Source: Candidatus Altarchaeota archaeon (lineage in GTDB: Archaea; SpSt-1190). Taken from it: a stretch of 10,707 nt of DNA. This document shows positions 1 through 6,319 of this stretch, piece after piece. The position numbers and the translations under genes are program-made. The stretch lies in NCBI GenBank assembly GCA_018221025.1, contig JAAOXX010000056.1, positions 1-10,707 of the forward strand. Reading direction: 5' to 3'. The notes below the pieces were generated by a model, which did no database searches, was not told the DNA's origin, and saw nothing but the letters and a program-made list of their open reading frames with translations. Every line of letters begins with the position of its first letter. The first letter of the stretch is position 1.

Positions 1-510
1 CGAAAATACATAAATTATGATTGGCGAATTTTTGGAATTCTTGGAATTCTACCCCAAAATGTTTGGACATCATTCACATTGATTTTCAGTATTTTTTCAG
101 CAGTTGCATATTATCATGGTCAATTCTTCACAGGGGCAGTATTTTTACTGCTTACGGGCTTGTCAGATACAATAGACGGAGGGGTCGCAAGACACTTCAA
201 CAGCAAAACAAAGTTTGGTGCAATCTTAGATGCAACAATTGATAGAATTGGGGAAGGATTGGTTTTGGTTGGTATAATGAACCATTTCAAAATCGCCGGC
301 ATTGCACTCGTACTGTCTTTTGCAGTAAGTTATATTCGAGCAAAGGATGACCGAATAATAACTGGAATTGCCGAGCGTGGAGAACGAATTCTCTTATTGG
401 CCACGGCAAGTGTATTCGGTTTTCTTGAAACTGGACTTTACATTTTAATGGCCGCAGCACTAACAACAGTGATTATGCGACTTCGAGAAGCCAAGAAACT
501 AAATGGATGA
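1..510 (+). CDS. CDP-alcohol phosphatidyltransferase, 5'-truncated (archaetidylinositol-phosphate-synthase-like)
   Basis: The frame is open from base 1, so the N-terminus lies outside the window; 169 residues are visible. This integral membrane enzyme family transfers a phosphoalcohol headgroup from or onto a CDP-activated lipid. The signature D(x2)DG(x2)AR(x8)G(x3)D(x3)D is complete: D56, D59, G60, A63, R64, G73, D77 and D81, counting from the first visible codon. The stretch LPQN at 17-20 matches the usual LTPN before the first core helix, so perhaps only 10-25 residues are missing. Hydrophobic helices follow, and the segment YIRAK...GIAERGER resembles archaeal inositol-phosphate-using members from memory, hence the tentative subfamily. 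Phosphatidylglycerophosphate-synthase-like activity is an alternative. A TTG at 79 could be taken as a start but would drop the first helix. The 3' end overlaps the convergent NnrD gene by 12 bases. Confidence 0.88.
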   Translation, partial: RKYINYDWRIFGILGILPQNVWTSFTLIFSIFSAVAYYHGQFFTGAVFLLLTGLSDTIDGGVARHFNSKTKFGAILDATIDRIGEGLVLVGIMNHFKIAGIALVLSFAVSYIRAKDDRIITGIAERGERILLLATASVFGFLETGLYILMAAALTTVIMRLREAKKLNG

Positions 511-1332
511 ATCAATTGCTCGGGGTATTTCTTTAATTATATCGGTTGGGAGTGTCCCTTCCTTGAATTTTTCAGAAGCAAATTCACCGGCGAGTCCACT
601 CACATATGATGCACAAGCAGCCGCATCAATAGCATCAATCCCTCTTGAAACCAATGCTCCACAAATACCGGCCAACATATCCCCCGTTCCACCCTTAGTC
701 ATGTATGCGTTTCCCGTCTTATTCAAAAGAATCTTTGATTCTCCGGCAATAACATCTACATGACCCTTCAATAATACAACCAATCCAGTTTCATTGGCAA
801 ATTCTGAACACGCTGCAATCCGCTCTTCGAGAGTTTCCGGAGAGGAGCCAGTAATTATTTTGAACTCTGATAAGTGAGGTGTAACAATAACATCTTCACT
901 CTTAATATCGAGGTCGCTCAGGAAGTGGAGTGCATCTGCATCAATTACTACTGGTTTACTATATTGGCTAAGAATCTCATTGACAGTGTCGCTGACTTCA
1001 AAACGCCTAGTAATACCATTCCCAATAACTAACGCATCAGAATTGCTGAGCGCAACCCAAGCATCCTCATTCATCTGAGACAGGAATTCTGTTCCCAAAT
1101 TAATTGTAATAAATTCGGGATACTTAACCGCAGCATTAAATGAGTTTTTAGGCGTAACCATGTATACGAGGTCTGAACCAGCCCTAAGAGCGGCTAAACC
1201 TGCCAGTATTGGCGCCCCAGTATAGATATTACTCCCTCCAACAACTGCCAAATAACCAAAATCATGTTTTTTCGACCAGTCTGCCCTCGAAGGATAGCAC
1301 TTCTTTACGAATGCAGAGTTTACCTCAATCAC
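499..1332 (-). CDS. nnrD: ADP/ATP-dependent NAD(P)H-hydrate dehydratase (stand-alone NnrD domain)
   Basis: This protein (277 aa) dehydrates damaged NADHX/NADPHX back to NAD(P)H at the expense of a nucleotide. It has the ribokinase-like YjeF C-terminal domain. Visible motifs are VGGS (31-34) with YTGAPILAGLAALRAG (37-52), DADAL (131-135), TPHLSEF (151-157), LLKG (187-190) and NKTGN..M..GGTGD (204-218). D218 in GGTGD is the expected catalytic base, and LPTDIIKEIP near the end is also family-typical. The YjeF N-terminal epimerase domain, often fused in front, is absent, so the epimerase must be encoded elsewhere or be missing. The start is GTG. A TATA-like element lies about 26 bases upstream, inside the 37-base gap to the PIN–ATPase gene, so independent transcription is likely. 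The 3' end overlaps the phosphatidyltransferase gene by 12 bases. Confidence 0.93.
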   Translation of the reverse strand: MIEVNSAFVKKCYPSRADWSKKHDFGYLAVVGGSNIYTGAPILAGLAALRAGSDLVYMVTPKNSFNAAVKYPEFITINLGTEFLSQMNEDAWVALSNSDALVIGNGITRRFEVSDTVNEILSQYSKPVVIDADALHFLSDLDIKSEDVIVTPHLSEFKIITGSSPETLEERIAACSEFANETGLVVLLKGHVDVIAGESKILLNKTGNAYMTKGGTGDMLAGICGALVSRGIDAIDAAACASYVSGLAGEFASEKFKEGTLPTDIIKEIPRAIDSSI

Positions 1333-1354
1333 ATAAATAAGGAAATTTTAGGGG

Positions 1355-1362
1355 TTAAAAAA
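1355..1362 (-). promoter_or_regulatory. TATA-like element for nnrD, also a T-tract after the PIN–ATPase stop
   Basis: On the minus strand this reads TTTTTTAA, centred about 26 bases before the GTG start of nnrD. Six consecutive T follow a GC-rich CGGCGG, 8 bases past the upstream gene's stop codon. Archaeal polymerase terminates at T-tracts, so the site could both end one transcript and start the next. Role inferred from position. Confidence 0.5.
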
Positions 1363-1369
1363 CCGCCGA

Positions 1370-3160
1370 TTACACTGAAACGGTGATTTTTTTCCCACTA
1401 TTCAACGCCTTGCTGAGTATTCCACCTGCTTCAGTCCGCTTTCCTATATTGACTCGACCCTTCTGGCTTATGACTGCACTGAATACAAAGTCTCCGTCAA
1501 CCTTGAAATCAACCTGCCTGCCATTAACAGACTTGTCAAAGTAAAACAAAAGGGCTTTCTTATTTTCATCAACATCGAATTGAATCTCTTCACCCGTGGT
1601 CTTTGAAACGTCGGATTTTGCTACATCCGCAATATCACGAACATCCAGCTTCAGTCCAATCTTCTTTTCCAATGCAATTATGTTTCTTCCCTTCGTTCCA
1701 ATGACTGCGGGAATGACATCTGCACTAACATATATTGCAGCACTACCTTCTCCCGTCATTTCAACATGAACATTTGAACCCTGAATCTCTTTTTTCAAGA
1801 GCCTTCTCAATTCACCCTCTGCCAATTTCATTAATGGATTCGCTCTGGCTTCCTTGACTGGAACGATTGTAGTCTCTTCACCATAGGTGTAAATTTCAAA
1901 CTCAATTTTCTTGGTAAAGAAATCTCGGACCTCAACTACGGGTCGAGCCAAGTCTGCTTCTAACATTCCTGAAGGCATCTTAACCAGCATTTCAAGCTCA
2001 TAAACGTTCTCTAGTTTTCCACCTTTTATGAAAATAACAGTATCAAGAACCTGTGGGATAACACCCATCTCAAGACGCCCCAAGAAGCGTTGTATTGCGT
2101 CAATTGCTCTGCTAGCATGGGTCACACCAATCATACCAACACCGGCAAGCCTCATATCTGAATAAGTTTCAAAATCCTTTGTTGTTCGAAGCTCATCGTA
2201 AACTGTAAAGTCGGGTCGAACGAGAAGGAGAACTTCCCCAGTCGCTGCAGGGTCTCCTTCGAGGTGACCATATTGAGTAATTCCCTTTGAAACTATGAGG
2301 TCACGGGGATGTTCAATAGTCTTAACAATCTTCTTTTTGGCAGCATAAAATTCTGCCAAAGCCTGTGCCAATGTGGTTTTACCTGCACCGGGAGAACCAG
2401 CAATAACAATTCCCTCAGCCCCCTCTTCAAATCTTTTAATTAGTTCTGGAGCAAGCTCATAATCATCAAGCGTCATAATTCGCACGGGTCTAACTGCGGT
2501 GATTTCAGTCCCTTTACTGAAGGGATGTCGAGTAATAACAATACGATAATTCTCATATTGAACCACAGTCGCACCCTCCTTATCAATTTCAATGAATGCA
2601 AGTGGGTTCCTCTCGGCTTTCTCAACAATCTCCCGCCCAAAATCTTCAACCTCATCATGGGTTAATTCTTTGTCATTTACTGCAACAAAATCCCAAGCAC
2701 CCGGTTGCCCCTTCTTTGCAAAGACCTTATTGTGGTCTTTTATGTGAATACTCATAGTCGTATCATCAAAGAACTTACTAATTGACAAGTCTAAGTGTTC
2801 TTCCTGCTTAACATAACCAACGTCGAGCCCAAGAGCTTTTGCAATTTTTTCTTGAACCGCATCGCAAGTCATCAAAGTTACATTTTCAAGCTGTGCAACT
2901 TCTCTGGCATCCCAATCAGCTTCATCTTTATTCACAAATCGCGGCTTATTCCCAGTGAATCGAAGTTCAATTTTTCCGGCATCAGCCATCTCCTTAAGTG
3001 TCAAGAGTTCCTTAGTACCGACAAAACCATCAGCCCTATTGGATTTCATCTCGCGCTCCAATAAAGTAATCACACTAATTGGGATTATGACTTCCCCTTC
3101 TTTTACGACCTTACTAACTGCACCAGTGACTAAACATGAATAATCCGCTACGATTTGCAT
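1370..3160 (-). CDS. PIN-domain / VirB11-PilT-like ATPase / KH-domain protein (COG1855, PINA-like)
   Basis: The protein has 596 aa and three parts. Residues 1-115 form a PIN nuclease-like fold, with candidate acidic residues D6, E35, D84 and D100. Residues about 225-420 form a PilT/VirB11-class ATPase, with Walker A GSPGAGKT at 255-262, YDE at 321-323 and a conserved VTHAS at 346-350. Residues about 474-510 form a KH-like RNA/DNA-binding domain with the GxxG loop G488-T-K-G491, followed by a basic C-terminal tail. The architecture is archaeal and nearly universal there. A Sulfolobus homologue (PINA) is described as a hexameric ATPase promoting Holliday-junction migration; RNA roles are also plausible given the KH domain. 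The fourth residue after the conserved S, usually acidic in VIIDG, is threonine here (LVTG). The ATG at 3160 has a TATA element 24 bases upstream. Confidence 0.93.
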   Translation of the reverse strand: MQIVADYSCLVTGAVSKVVKEGEVIIPISVITLLEREMKSNRADGFVGTKELLTLKEMADAGKIELRFTGNKPRFVNKDEADWDAREVAQLENVTLMTCDAVQEKIAKALGLDVGYVKQEEHLDLSISKFFDDTTMSIHIKDHNKVFAKKGQPGAWDFVAVNDKELTHDEVEDFGREIVEKAERNPLAFIEIDKEGATVVQYENYRIVITRHPFSKGTEITAVRPVRIMTLDDYELAPELIKRFEEGAEGIVIAGSPGAGKTTLAQALAEFYAAKKKIVKTIEHPRDLIVSKGITQYGHLEGDPAATGEVLLLVRPDFTVYDELRTTKDFETYSDMRLAGVGMIGVTHASRAIDAIQRFLGRLEMGVIPQVLDTVIFIKGGKLENVYELEMLVKMPSGMLEADLARPVVEVRDFFTKKIEFEIYTYGEETTIVPVKEARANPLMKLAEGELRRLLKKEIQGSNVHVEMTGEGSAAIYVSADVIPAVIGTKGRNIIALEKKIGLKLDVRDIADVAKSDVSKTTGEEIQFDVDENKKALLFYFDKSVNGRQVDFKVDGDFVFSAVISQKGRVNIGKRTEAGGILSKALNSGKKITVSV

Positions 3161-3180
3161 AGAAGACAGCGTTTCAGAAG

Positions 3181-3187
3181 TATTTAA
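3181..3187 (-). promoter_or_regulatory. TATA-like element for PIN–ATPase gene
   Basis: Minus-strand TTAAATA, centred 24 bases upstream of the ATG at 3160. This spacing predicts transcription beginning at or within a base or two of the start codon (leaderless). Confidence 0.6.
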
Positions 3188-3225
3188 CGTTTACAACATC
3201 AATAAACCGAATCTCCGAATAAAAC

Positions 3226-3234
3226 TATTTTAAA
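3226..3234 (+). promoter_or_regulatory. TATA-like element for HAD phosphatase gene
   Basis: TATTTTAAA, centred 25 bases before the GTG at 3255. This spacing supports GTG 3255 rather than the in-frame TTG at 3246 as the start. Confidence 0.6.
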
Positions 3235-3254
3235 CCACTCGATAGTTGTCTTTT

Positions 3255-3944
3255 GTGACTAAAGAATATGCATTATTCCTTGATGTTGATGAAACGATAA
3301 CCAGAAAGAATTCTTGGAGAATAGCTGGTAATATGTTGGGTGTACCTAGAAGTGCACATTACTTAGAATTTAGTAAAATTCCATCAGGAGAACACGATGA
3401 GTTTATTAGAGACTGGATTAGACGTGACGCATTTGAGATTCATTCACGGCTAAAAGAAGGGGACGTTCAGAAAATTTTTGACCAGTTAGAAATTAGAAAG
3501 GATTTTTTTGAATTTTTGTCTAAATATCGAGGTAAATTTGGTTATATTGGCTTCGTTTCAGGTGGCTTTCCACCAGCACTGAAACTCCTTTCAGAAAGTA
3601 CAGGAATTGAGGCGCATGGACACGTGTATGAGTTAGTAAACAATCCACCAAAAAGCAAGGCAGATATTGTGATTAAACAATCCATGTATTCGAAAAAAAA
3701 GCAAGAAATAATGTTAACTTATGGGAAAGGCATGAATATAATTTATGTTGCAGACGATTTCCTAAAGGGTTATGAGGGTAATCACAACAATATTTTTAGA
3801 ATATATATGGATGGTGATGAGGGTCAAATTCCAAGAGCCAAAGACTTTAGTGAAGTTGCGCAAATAATTGACATCGTATTGAGTAATGATTTTGAGGATG
3901 TGTTACAAAATATAGACCAGTATTTTGTCCCGCAAGAAGTTTAA
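3255..3944 (+). CDS. HAD-superfamily phosphatase, phosphoserine-phosphatase-like
   Basis: With the GTG at 3255 the product is 229 aa. HAD motif I is D10-V-D12-E-T14, with D10 the expected aspartyl nucleophile. Motif II is the serine in FVSGG (S102). A lysine cluster at about 147-149 can serve as motif III. Motif IV is the acidic pair in YVADD (D167, D168). An insertion after motif I, from about residue 20 to 80, would form a helical cap as in phosphoserine phosphatases. Unlike those enzymes, motif IV is VADDFLKG, not GDGxND, so the substrate is unknown; an open choice is a small phosphomonoester or a protein phosphate. The last bases of the gene contain the TATA element of the next gene. A TTG at 3246 would add three residues, but the promoter spacing argues against it. 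Confidence 0.8.
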   Translation: MTKEYALFLDVDETITRKNSWRIAGNMLGVPRSAHYLEFSKIPSGEHDEFIRDWIRRDAFEIHSRLKEGDVQKIFDQLEIRKDFFEFLSKYRGKFGYIGFVSGGFPPALKLLSESTGIEAHGHVYELVNNPPKSKADIVIKQSMYSKKKQEIMLTYGKGMNIIYVADDFLKGYEGNHNNIFRIYMDGDEGQIPRAKDFSEVAQIIDIVLSNDFEDVLQNIDQYFVPQEV

Positions 3945-3945
3945 A
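3940..3945 (+). promoter_or_regulatory. TATA-like element for tRNA-binding protein, overlapping the HAD stop codon
   Basis: TTTAAA, centred about 24 bases before the ATG at 3966. The TAA stop of the preceding gene (3942-3944) lies inside the element, so one short sequence ends translation of one gene and may start transcription of the next. Confidence 0.5.
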
Positions 3946-3965
3946 CCACTGGCACAAACCAATCT

Positions 3966-4292
3966 ATGGAAAAAGTCACTCATTCGGATTTTGCTAAATT
4001 GGATTTGCGCGTTGGAACAATTGAACGGGTTGAAGTCGTTCAAGGTGCTGACAAGCTCTACAAATTAACAGTCAATATTGGCAGCAGTAAAAGAACGCTT
4101 GTAGCAGGTCTTCGTCCATATTGTGAGCAGGCAGACTTGCACGGAAAACAAGTTGTAATTGTTGCAAATCTTGAACCGCGACGAATGAAAGGAATTGAAA
4201 GCAATGGAATGTTGCTTGCAGCCCAAGACAATTCAATAGTCGCAGTGCTCAGACCAGATAGAAGAGTAGAAAATGGGGCAAAAATATACTAA
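3966..4292 (+). CDS. Free-standing tRNA-binding OB-fold protein (MetRS C-terminal / Trbp111 family)
   Basis: This 108-aa protein is the single-domain form of the EMAPII/Trbp111/CsaA fold. Such proteins dimerise and bind tRNA structure, either as the separate beta subunit of methionyl-tRNA synthetase or as a general tRNA-binding chaperone. Family landmarks are F9-AKLDLRVGTIERVE, KLTVNIG (53-59), RTLVAGL (63-69) and, from residue 88, NLEPRRMKGIESNGMLLAA. In databases many such genes are called MetRS beta subunit. No synthetase gene is nearby, so I prefer the neutral name. It sits 21 bases after the HAD gene but has its own TATA-like element. The 3' end converges with rpoN, leaving a 15-base gap. 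Confidence 0.9.
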   Translation: MEKVTHSDFAKLDLRVGTIERVEVVQGADKLYKLTVNIGSSKRTLVAGLRPYCEQADLHGKQVVIVANLEPRRMKGIESNGMLLAAQDNSIVAVLRPDRRVENGAKIY

Positions 4293-4307
4293 GCCCTGAT
4301 AACTCAG

Positions 4308-4502
4308 TTACTTCCTAAACGGAGCAATTTCATCAATAACATCGACTTGCCCGACAAACATTCGCCTGCAACAATATCGCTCGACTCCGAGGTCATCCAT
4401 TACCTTGGCTGGATTTTTCCCCTTTGAAGTTTGTTCTTTGAATTCCTCATAAAATGCTGACACGGGAAATCCGCAACTAAAGCACCGAATAGGTATAATC
4501 AT
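4308..4502 (-). CDS. rpoN: DNA-directed RNA polymerase subunit N (Rpo10/RpoN)
   Basis: At 64 aa the product has the family's normal length. It begins MIIPIRCFSCG, the hallmark of the subunit, and continues to ERYCCRRMFVGQVDVID. The four zinc ligands C7, C10, C44 and C45 are all present. Rpo10 helps anchor the Rpo3/Rpo11 assembly platform of archaeal RNA polymerase. Location at the end of the eL18–uL13–uS9 block is the standard archaeal arrangement, here interrupted by a HIT gene. A TATA-like element 25-26 bases upstream of the ATG suggests a promoter of its own. Confidence 0.97.
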   Translation of the reverse strand: MIIPIRCFSCGFPVSAFYEEFKEQTSKGKNPAKVMDDLGVERYCCRRMFVGQVDVIDEIAPFRK

Positions 4503-4524
4503 AATTCAAACCATTTTCGATGGG

Positions 4525-4530
4525 TTATAA
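4525..4530 (-). promoter_or_regulatory. TATA-like element for rpoN
   Basis: TTATAA on the minus strand, centred about 25 bases upstream of the ATG at 4502, lying in the 34-base gap after the HIT stop codon. Confidence 0.6.
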
Positions 4531-4536
4531 GCATTT

Positions 4537-4929
4537 CTACTCAACCAGAAATTTGAATAATGAATCCGTGTCAATCTTAATGGGATTCCACTTAATTTCC
4601 AGTCCACTTGAGTCAGTCTTGGGAATTATGTGAAAATGTACATGCTGAACTTCTTGGTGTGCAAGCTTACCATTGTTTTGAAGTATATTGTAATCCTTGA
4701 TGCCTAATTTTTCCACTAATAGTTTTGAAGTTTGGGAAATCGCATCGGCCACGCTTGCCCAAGCTTGTGAGTCCATTTCAAATGACTTGACAAAGTGTTT
4801 TTTTGGTATAACGAGTGAATGCCCCTTACTAAGCGGAGATATATCGAGGAATGCTACTGCACCCTCATTCTCATATAATTTTTTTACAGGAATTTCCCCA
4901 GTAACAAATTTACAGAATATACAGTCCAT
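4537..4929 (-). CDS. HIT-family nucleotide-binding hydrolase
   Basis: The protein has 130 aa from the chosen ATG. The histidine triad is H96-V-H98-F-H100 in QHVHFHIIP; the middle histidine normally forms the nucleotidyl intermediate. The start MDCIFCK with C3 and C6 followed by GEIP and an ENEGAVAFLDISP.SKGH.LVIPK block is classic for Hint-type proteins, which cleave AMP from amines, lysyl-adenylates or dinucleotides. An ATG six codons upstream (4947) is possible. I reject it because the family begins at MDCIFC and because a TATA-like element sits 25 bases before 4929. The gene lies between uS9 and rpoN, an uncommon insertion in this conserved block; whether it has a translation-linked role is not shown by the sequence. 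Confidence 0.93.
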   Translation of the reverse strand: MDCIFCKFVTGEIPVKKLYENEGAVAFLDISPLSKGHSLVIPKKHFVKSFEMDSQAWASVADAISQTSKLLVEKLGIKDYNILQNNGKLAHQEVQHVHFHIIPKTDSSGLEIKWNPIKIDTDSLFKFLVE

Positions 4930-4950
4930 GAACAGAATAGTGTGCAAGGA

Positions 4951-4957
4951 TTTTATC
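4951..4957 (-). promoter_or_regulatory. TATA-like element for HIT gene, overlapping the uS9 stop codon
   Basis: GATAAAA on the minus strand, centred 25 bases before the ATG at 4929; the uS9 stop (4953-4955) is inside it. Confidence 0.45.
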
Positions 4958-5390
4958 TCTTACTCTTTTGTGCACTGGCTCGTGGCTTACTCGACCCGGG
5001 CTTCCATGGTTCATTCTGTCTCATATCCGGAACTAATAAGGTTCGGTCATACGAAACAAGCGTTTTTCTCAATTCTTCTCCGCCGTGCTCAGCCAATACT
5101 CTGGCAATTGCAGTCCGAATTGCATCTGCCTGTGAACTAATTCCGCTTGACCTTACTGAAACATCAATATTAACCTTATCAGCAATGGGTCCCGCAAGAA
5201 TGAGGGGCTCTCTAATTCGCCTAACTAAGTATCTTGGTCCCCACAAACTCAGAAGCTTAGAATTAATACGAACTTTGCCGATACCGGGACTCAACACAGC
5301 TCTGGCAACTGCAACCTTCCTCTTTCCAACGGCACTAATAAATTTCTTACTAGTTTTCTTTGCCGGCTTCTTAGTCGTTTTAATAGGCAC
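4953..5390 (-). CDS. rps9: 30S ribosomal protein uS9 (S9p)
   Basis: The 145-aa product shows SAVGKRKVAVARAVLSPG, RIREPLILAG, the D.SVRSSGISSQADAIRTAIARVL block and YDRTLLVPDMRQNEPWKPGSSKPRA. The C-terminal AQKSKR carries the basic terminus; in uS9 the last arginine reaches into the P-site and contacts tRNA. The first 16 residues form an extra lysine/threonine-rich tail compared with archaeal homologues that begin close to the SGKRK motif. The start is GTG, with a TATA-like element 24 bases upstream in the 44-base gap after uL13. The gene therefore probably has its own promoter besides any read-through from eL18–uL13. Confidence 0.97.
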   Translation of the reverse strand: MPIKTTKKPAKKTSKKFISAVGKRKVAVARAVLSPGIGKVRINSKLLSLWGPRYLVRRIREPLILAGPIADKVNIDVSVRSSGISSQADAIRTAIARVLAEHGGEELRKTLVSYDRTLLVPDMRQNEPWKPGSSKPRASAQKSKR

Positions 5391-5410
5391 ATGACCCGGT
5401 AAAACAGTCC

Positions 5411-5417
5411 TTTAAAA
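5411..5417 (-). promoter_or_regulatory. TATA-like element for uS9
   Basis: TTTTAAA on the minus strand, centred 24 bases before the GTG at 5390. Confidence 0.6.
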
Positions 5418-5434
5418 GTATTTTCAATTCTTGC

Positions 5435-5860
5435 TCACATTTTGGGATTCCAGCCTAAGAAGCGTGATACATCGCCCATGCGAACGAATTTTGGAGCATT
5501 TCCTTGCTCAATTGAAACTCGAGAAATCTTTTCTAATTGCTTATCAGAGAATTCTTCAGGAATACCAATATGAACCCTGAGTTTTTTGAATGCAACCTTT
5601 CCCCTTTCCTTTTTCCAAGGCAACATACCTCTAATAGTTCGCTTAACAATTAGGTGAGGTTCTTTTGGGAAAAATGGTCCAGCATATCTATGTCCTCTAT
5701 CAAAATCTGCCTTATAGTGTGCAAAAACTGAAGTCTTATTGCCAGTAATTACAATTTTTTCTGCGTTGAAAATCATCACTTCTTCATTTAACAATAATCT
5801 TTTAGCAACATTTGAGGCCAATCGACCCAAAACCGCACCTTCAGCATCAATCATAATCAT
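5435..5860 (-). CDS. rpl13: 50S ribosomal protein uL13 (L13p)
   Basis: This 141-aa protein has the uL13 landmarks: IDAEGAVLGRLAS at the start, NAEKIVITGNK, GPFFPKEPHLIVKRTIRGMLPWKK, and the typical R.HIG.PEEF region. It is an early-binding large-subunit protein. The first base of its ATG is shared with the last base of the eL18 stop (TAATG), so translation is coupled. A second in-frame ATG two codons later (5854) is an equally usable start. A Shine-Dalgarno-like GGTGAT precedes it, and no TATA box is placed at -25, unlike most other genes here. This marks it as a true downstream operon gene. Confidence 0.96.
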   Translation of the reverse strand: MIMIDAEGAVLGRLASNVAKRLLLNEEVMIFNAEKIVITGNKTSVFAHYKADFDRGHRYAGPFFPKEPHLIVKRTIRGMLPWKKERGKVAFKKLRVHIGIPEEFSDKQLEKISRVSIEQGNAPKFVRMGDVSRFLGWNPKM

Positions 5861-6228
5861 TACATCACCATCTTCAATTTCTTTGCTTGAGAATTAGATT
5901 CGAGTGTTTCCTCAATTGTAAAAACTTTTCCACCTGCGGCTTCAATCTTATCAACTGCACTCTGTGAGAAAGCATATGCTGAAACACTAAGTTTCTGTGA
6001 CAAGGTTCCAACACCTAAAACTTTCCCAGGGACCACCATATCAAAACCTTCAGAAGCGTGTCTTTCTAGTTTATTCACATTGACACAAGGTCGATTTTCA
6101 CGGGGGGCACTGAGTTTCTTTGCAACAGCCTTCCAAAAACCAGTTTTGCTCTTTGACAAACTACCCAATAATCTAATTATTCGAGTATCAGTGAAATTAC
6201 GCGACTTTATCCGCTTTTTTAGTCCCAC
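5860..6228 (-). CDS. rpl18e: 50S ribosomal protein eL18 (L18e)
   Basis: The product is 122 aa, normal for archaeal eL18. The central VPGKVLGVGTLSQKLSVSAY motif and the following FSQSAVDKIEAAGGKVFTIEE are diagnostic, and the N-terminus is basic (GLKKRIKSRN). The gene opens the block eL18–uL13–uS9–(HIT)–RpoN. The start is GTG, with a TATA-like element centred 24 bases upstream. This also fits the start and suggests a leaderless transcript carrying at least eL18 and uL13. Confidence 0.97.
   Translation of the reverse strand: MGLKKRIKSRNFTDTRIIRLLGSLSKSKTGFWKAVAKKLSAPRENRPCVNVNKLERHASEGFDMVVPGKVLGVGTLSQKLSVSAYAFSQSAVDKIEAAGGKVFTIEETLESNSQAKKLKMVM
5864..5869 (-). promoter_or_regulatory. Shine-Dalgarno-like site for uL13
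   Basis: GGTGAT on the minus strand inside the end of eL18, three bases from the uL13 ATG. It matches the archaeal anti-SD (UCACCUCC at the 16S 3' end) and is the clearest SD of usable spacing in the window. Confidence 0.55.
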
Positions 6229-6248
6229 AGCCTATTGTTAAGAAGCGG

Positions 6249-6255
6249 TTTTTAA
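6249..6255 (-). promoter_or_regulatory. TATA-like element for eL18
   Basis: TTAAAAA on the minus strand, centred 24 bases upstream of the GTG at 6228, in the 91-base divergent gap. Confidence 0.6.
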
Positions 6256-6292
6256 CCTTTACGTTTTATGCGAAGTAATCGAGTGACAAGTG

Positions 6293-6298
6293 TTTTAA
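6293..6298 (+). promoter_or_regulatory. TATA-like element for dCTP-deaminase-family gene
   Basis: TTTTAA, centred about 24-25 bases upstream of the ATG at 6320, in the same divergent gap as the eL18 promoter but separate from it. Confidence 0.55.
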
Positions 6299-6319
6299 CA
6301 GACTGGAACTCTTCTGAAT

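Noticed and set aside
32..49. Tandem 9-base repeat TTGGAATTC
   Set aside because: Two copies only, inside a coding region where they simply encode the repeated GIL GIL of a membrane segment.
2795..3143. Plus-strand open frames opposite the PIN domain
   Set aside because: Antisense shadows of a clearly conserved protein; no promoter or start signal.
3231..3950. TTTAAACCACT present at two promoters (3230-3240 and 3940-3950)
   Set aside because: Tempting as a shared regulatory motif, but part is TATA box and part is a stop codon context, and no third copy was seen, so chance is sufficient.
4930..4947. Six-codon extension of the HIT protein (MHTILF)
   Set aside because: The family begins at MDCIFC and the -25 element points to the ATG at 4929.
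4697..5394. Plus-strand open frames across HIT and uS9
   Set aside because: They are antisense to well-conserved proteins, resemble nothing, and mirror the codon bias of the opposite strand.
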